Shown here one piece after another: positions 63,412 through 64,000 of a DNA stretch of 64,000 bases. The DNA comes from Lutibacter sp. (GTDB lineage: Bacteria > Bacteroidota > Bacteroidia > Flavobacteriales > Flavobacteriaceae). The notes under the pieces are model-generated. The model had not been told where the DNA came from. It saw nothing but the letters and a program-made list of their open reading frames with translations, and ran no database searches. The translations under genes and the position numbers were made by a program. The stretch lies in assembly GCA_030683995.1 (NCBI GenBank), contig JAUXPH010000030.1:1-64000 (forward strand), written 5' to 3'. Numbering within the stretch: position 1 is the first letter of the stretch; each line of letters starts with the position of its first letter.

Positions 63412-63801
63412 TTATTGATCATTTAAAATTTTTAAAATATTTGGTTTAAAATAGTTTGGGCCTTTTAAAACTTTACCGTCTTCCCTGTAAATCGGGTTGC
63501 CGTCTTCTCCCAATTTGCTCATATTGCTGCGCTGAATTTCATTAAAAACTTCCTCAATTTTATATTGCATGCCGTGCTCTAAAATAGTTCCGCATAAAAT
63601 ATACAGCATATCGCCCAAAGCATCGGCGACTTCAGTCAAATCATTGTTTTTGGCGGCTTCCAGATATTCCTCATTTTCTTCCGCCATTAAATTGAAACGT
63701 AATTTTAATTTATCATCATCCAGTTTTGCAATAGGTTTGTGCTGAATTCCCAATCCGAAGGATTCGTGAAATTCCTGAACGGCTTTCAGTTTATTGATCA
63801 T
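63412..63801 (-). CDS. MazG-like pyrophosphohydrolase
   Basis: 129 residues of an all-alpha NTP pyrophosphohydrolase-like domain. The metal-binding acidic motifs are LMAEENEEYLEA (EExxE) and EVADALGDMLYI (ExxD), as in MazG/PRA-PH. It probably hydrolyses a nucleoside triphosphate or similar. It likely shares an operon with the M13 gene downstream (12-bp gap). Confidence 0.88.
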   Translation of the reverse strand: MINKLKAVQEFHESFGLGIQHKPIAKLDDDKLKLRFNLMAEENEEYLEAAKNNDLTEVADALGDMLYILCGTILEHGMQYKIEEVFNEIQRSNMSKLGEDGNPIYREDGKVLKGPNYFKPNILKILNDQ

Positions 63802-63833
63802 TTTATTAATGTTATTTGGAGTTGGTAACTCAT

Positions 63834-64000
63834 TTAGGTAAACTTAAACAACAATGACGAAGGCACAATTTTTAGCACAAATGCCACCAATCTCCATCGT
63901 TTTGTGATATAGGCTTTTTTCTTTTTGGTTTGTATTGCCTTATAAATTTGTTTAGAAGCCTTTTCTGCGGAAGCCATCCAAAAAGTTTTTCCCAAAGCCA
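63834..64000 (-). CDS. SDR-family oxidoreductase, C-terminal part (cut by the window edge)
   Basis: The last 55 codons of a minus-strand gene, stop TAA at 63834-63836. The sequence AEKASKQIYKAIQTKKKKAY then ITKRWRLVAFVLKIVP resembles the C-terminal tail of a short-chain dehydrogenase (SDR) of the DltE/YqjQ group, whose members end in a basic helix. The Rossmann part lies beyond 64000. Confidence 0.6.
   Translation of the reverse strand, partial: ALGKTFWMASAEKASKQIYKAIQTKKKKAYITKRWRLVAFVLKIVPSSLLFKFT

Overview
The window is AT-rich chromosome from a member of the Bacteroidetes, very probably the family Flavobacteriaceae. The evidence is: promoters of the Bacteroidetes type (TTG, about 20 nt, then TAnnTTTG) in front of both tRNAs and several genes; a 64-residue S21; carboxy-terminal-processing, S9, M13 and S37-type peptidases; and a mevalonate pathway with a 'GYDIA' GHMP kinase. 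No rRNA, prophage, complete insertion sequence or CRISPR array was found. I cannot name the genus from the sequence alone.

Layout. 0-5 kb: tRNA-Phe(GAA), an acidic-tailed hypothetical protein, rluB, a UbiA prenyltransferase, mevalonate kinase and diphosphomevalonate decarboxylase. 5-8.4 kb: a LytS/LytTR-type two-component pair divergent from a small ExbB-like membrane protein, then thiamine pyrophosphokinase. 8.4-13 kb: a YhiN-like flavoprotein, the GYDIA GHMP kinase, a GIY-YIG nuclease and HMG-CoA reductase, all on the minus strand and full of interspersed repeats. 13-22.5 kb: a DPP-IV-like peptidase, two POT peptide transporters, a secreted thioredoxin, comEC and a secreted unknown. 23-30 kb: lpxB, a small membrane protein, surE, prc, an ABC permease, a thioesterase and a NUC-family nuclease. 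30.5-40.5 kb: an SSS symporter, tRNA-Leu(UAG), an M20 peptidase, a PhnA-type protein, a DUF4407 protein, an S37-like lipoprotein and a PAS sensor kinase with its receiver. 40.8-51 kb: an Xaa-Pro aminopeptidase, an ornithine/alanine racemase, GNAT, rpsU, a MarR regulator and a complete trans-4-hydroxyproline catabolic cluster (epimerase, FAD dehydrogenase, deaminase, ketoglutarate-semialdehyde dehydrogenase) with a divergent AraC regulator. 51-64 kb: YjbR, OsmC, hemW, ruvC, a flippase-like/glycosyltransferase pair, mnmD, ilvE, nadA, nadB, an M13 peptidase, a MazG-like protein and the end of an SDR gene.

The most unusual feature is the repeat landscape. A 23-bp repeat (core GGCTTCGGCTCCGCTCAGCC) lies in or beside several mevalonate-pathway genes and is translated as part of four proteins, in three reading frames. 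A single-domain GIY-YIG nuclease gene sits between HMG-CoA reductase and the GYDIA kinase, bracketed by two roughly 110-bp direct repeats each built from three copies of this unit. This looks like a nuclease-associated mobile repeat cassette. A second G/C-rich hairpin module that carries its own TAA sits at or inside the 3' ends of several genes. One copy is split by a 133-bp MITE-like element with 18-bp inverted ends and a 10-bp target duplication. A third family has three structured copies with strongly conserved unpaired core sequence.

Several genes (the 79-aa ORF at 8134, the ABC permease, the D-hydroxyproline dehydrogenase, hemW and perhaps mnmD) appear to start at TTG. Several other starts were moved inward to the first sensible ATG, as noted in each entry.
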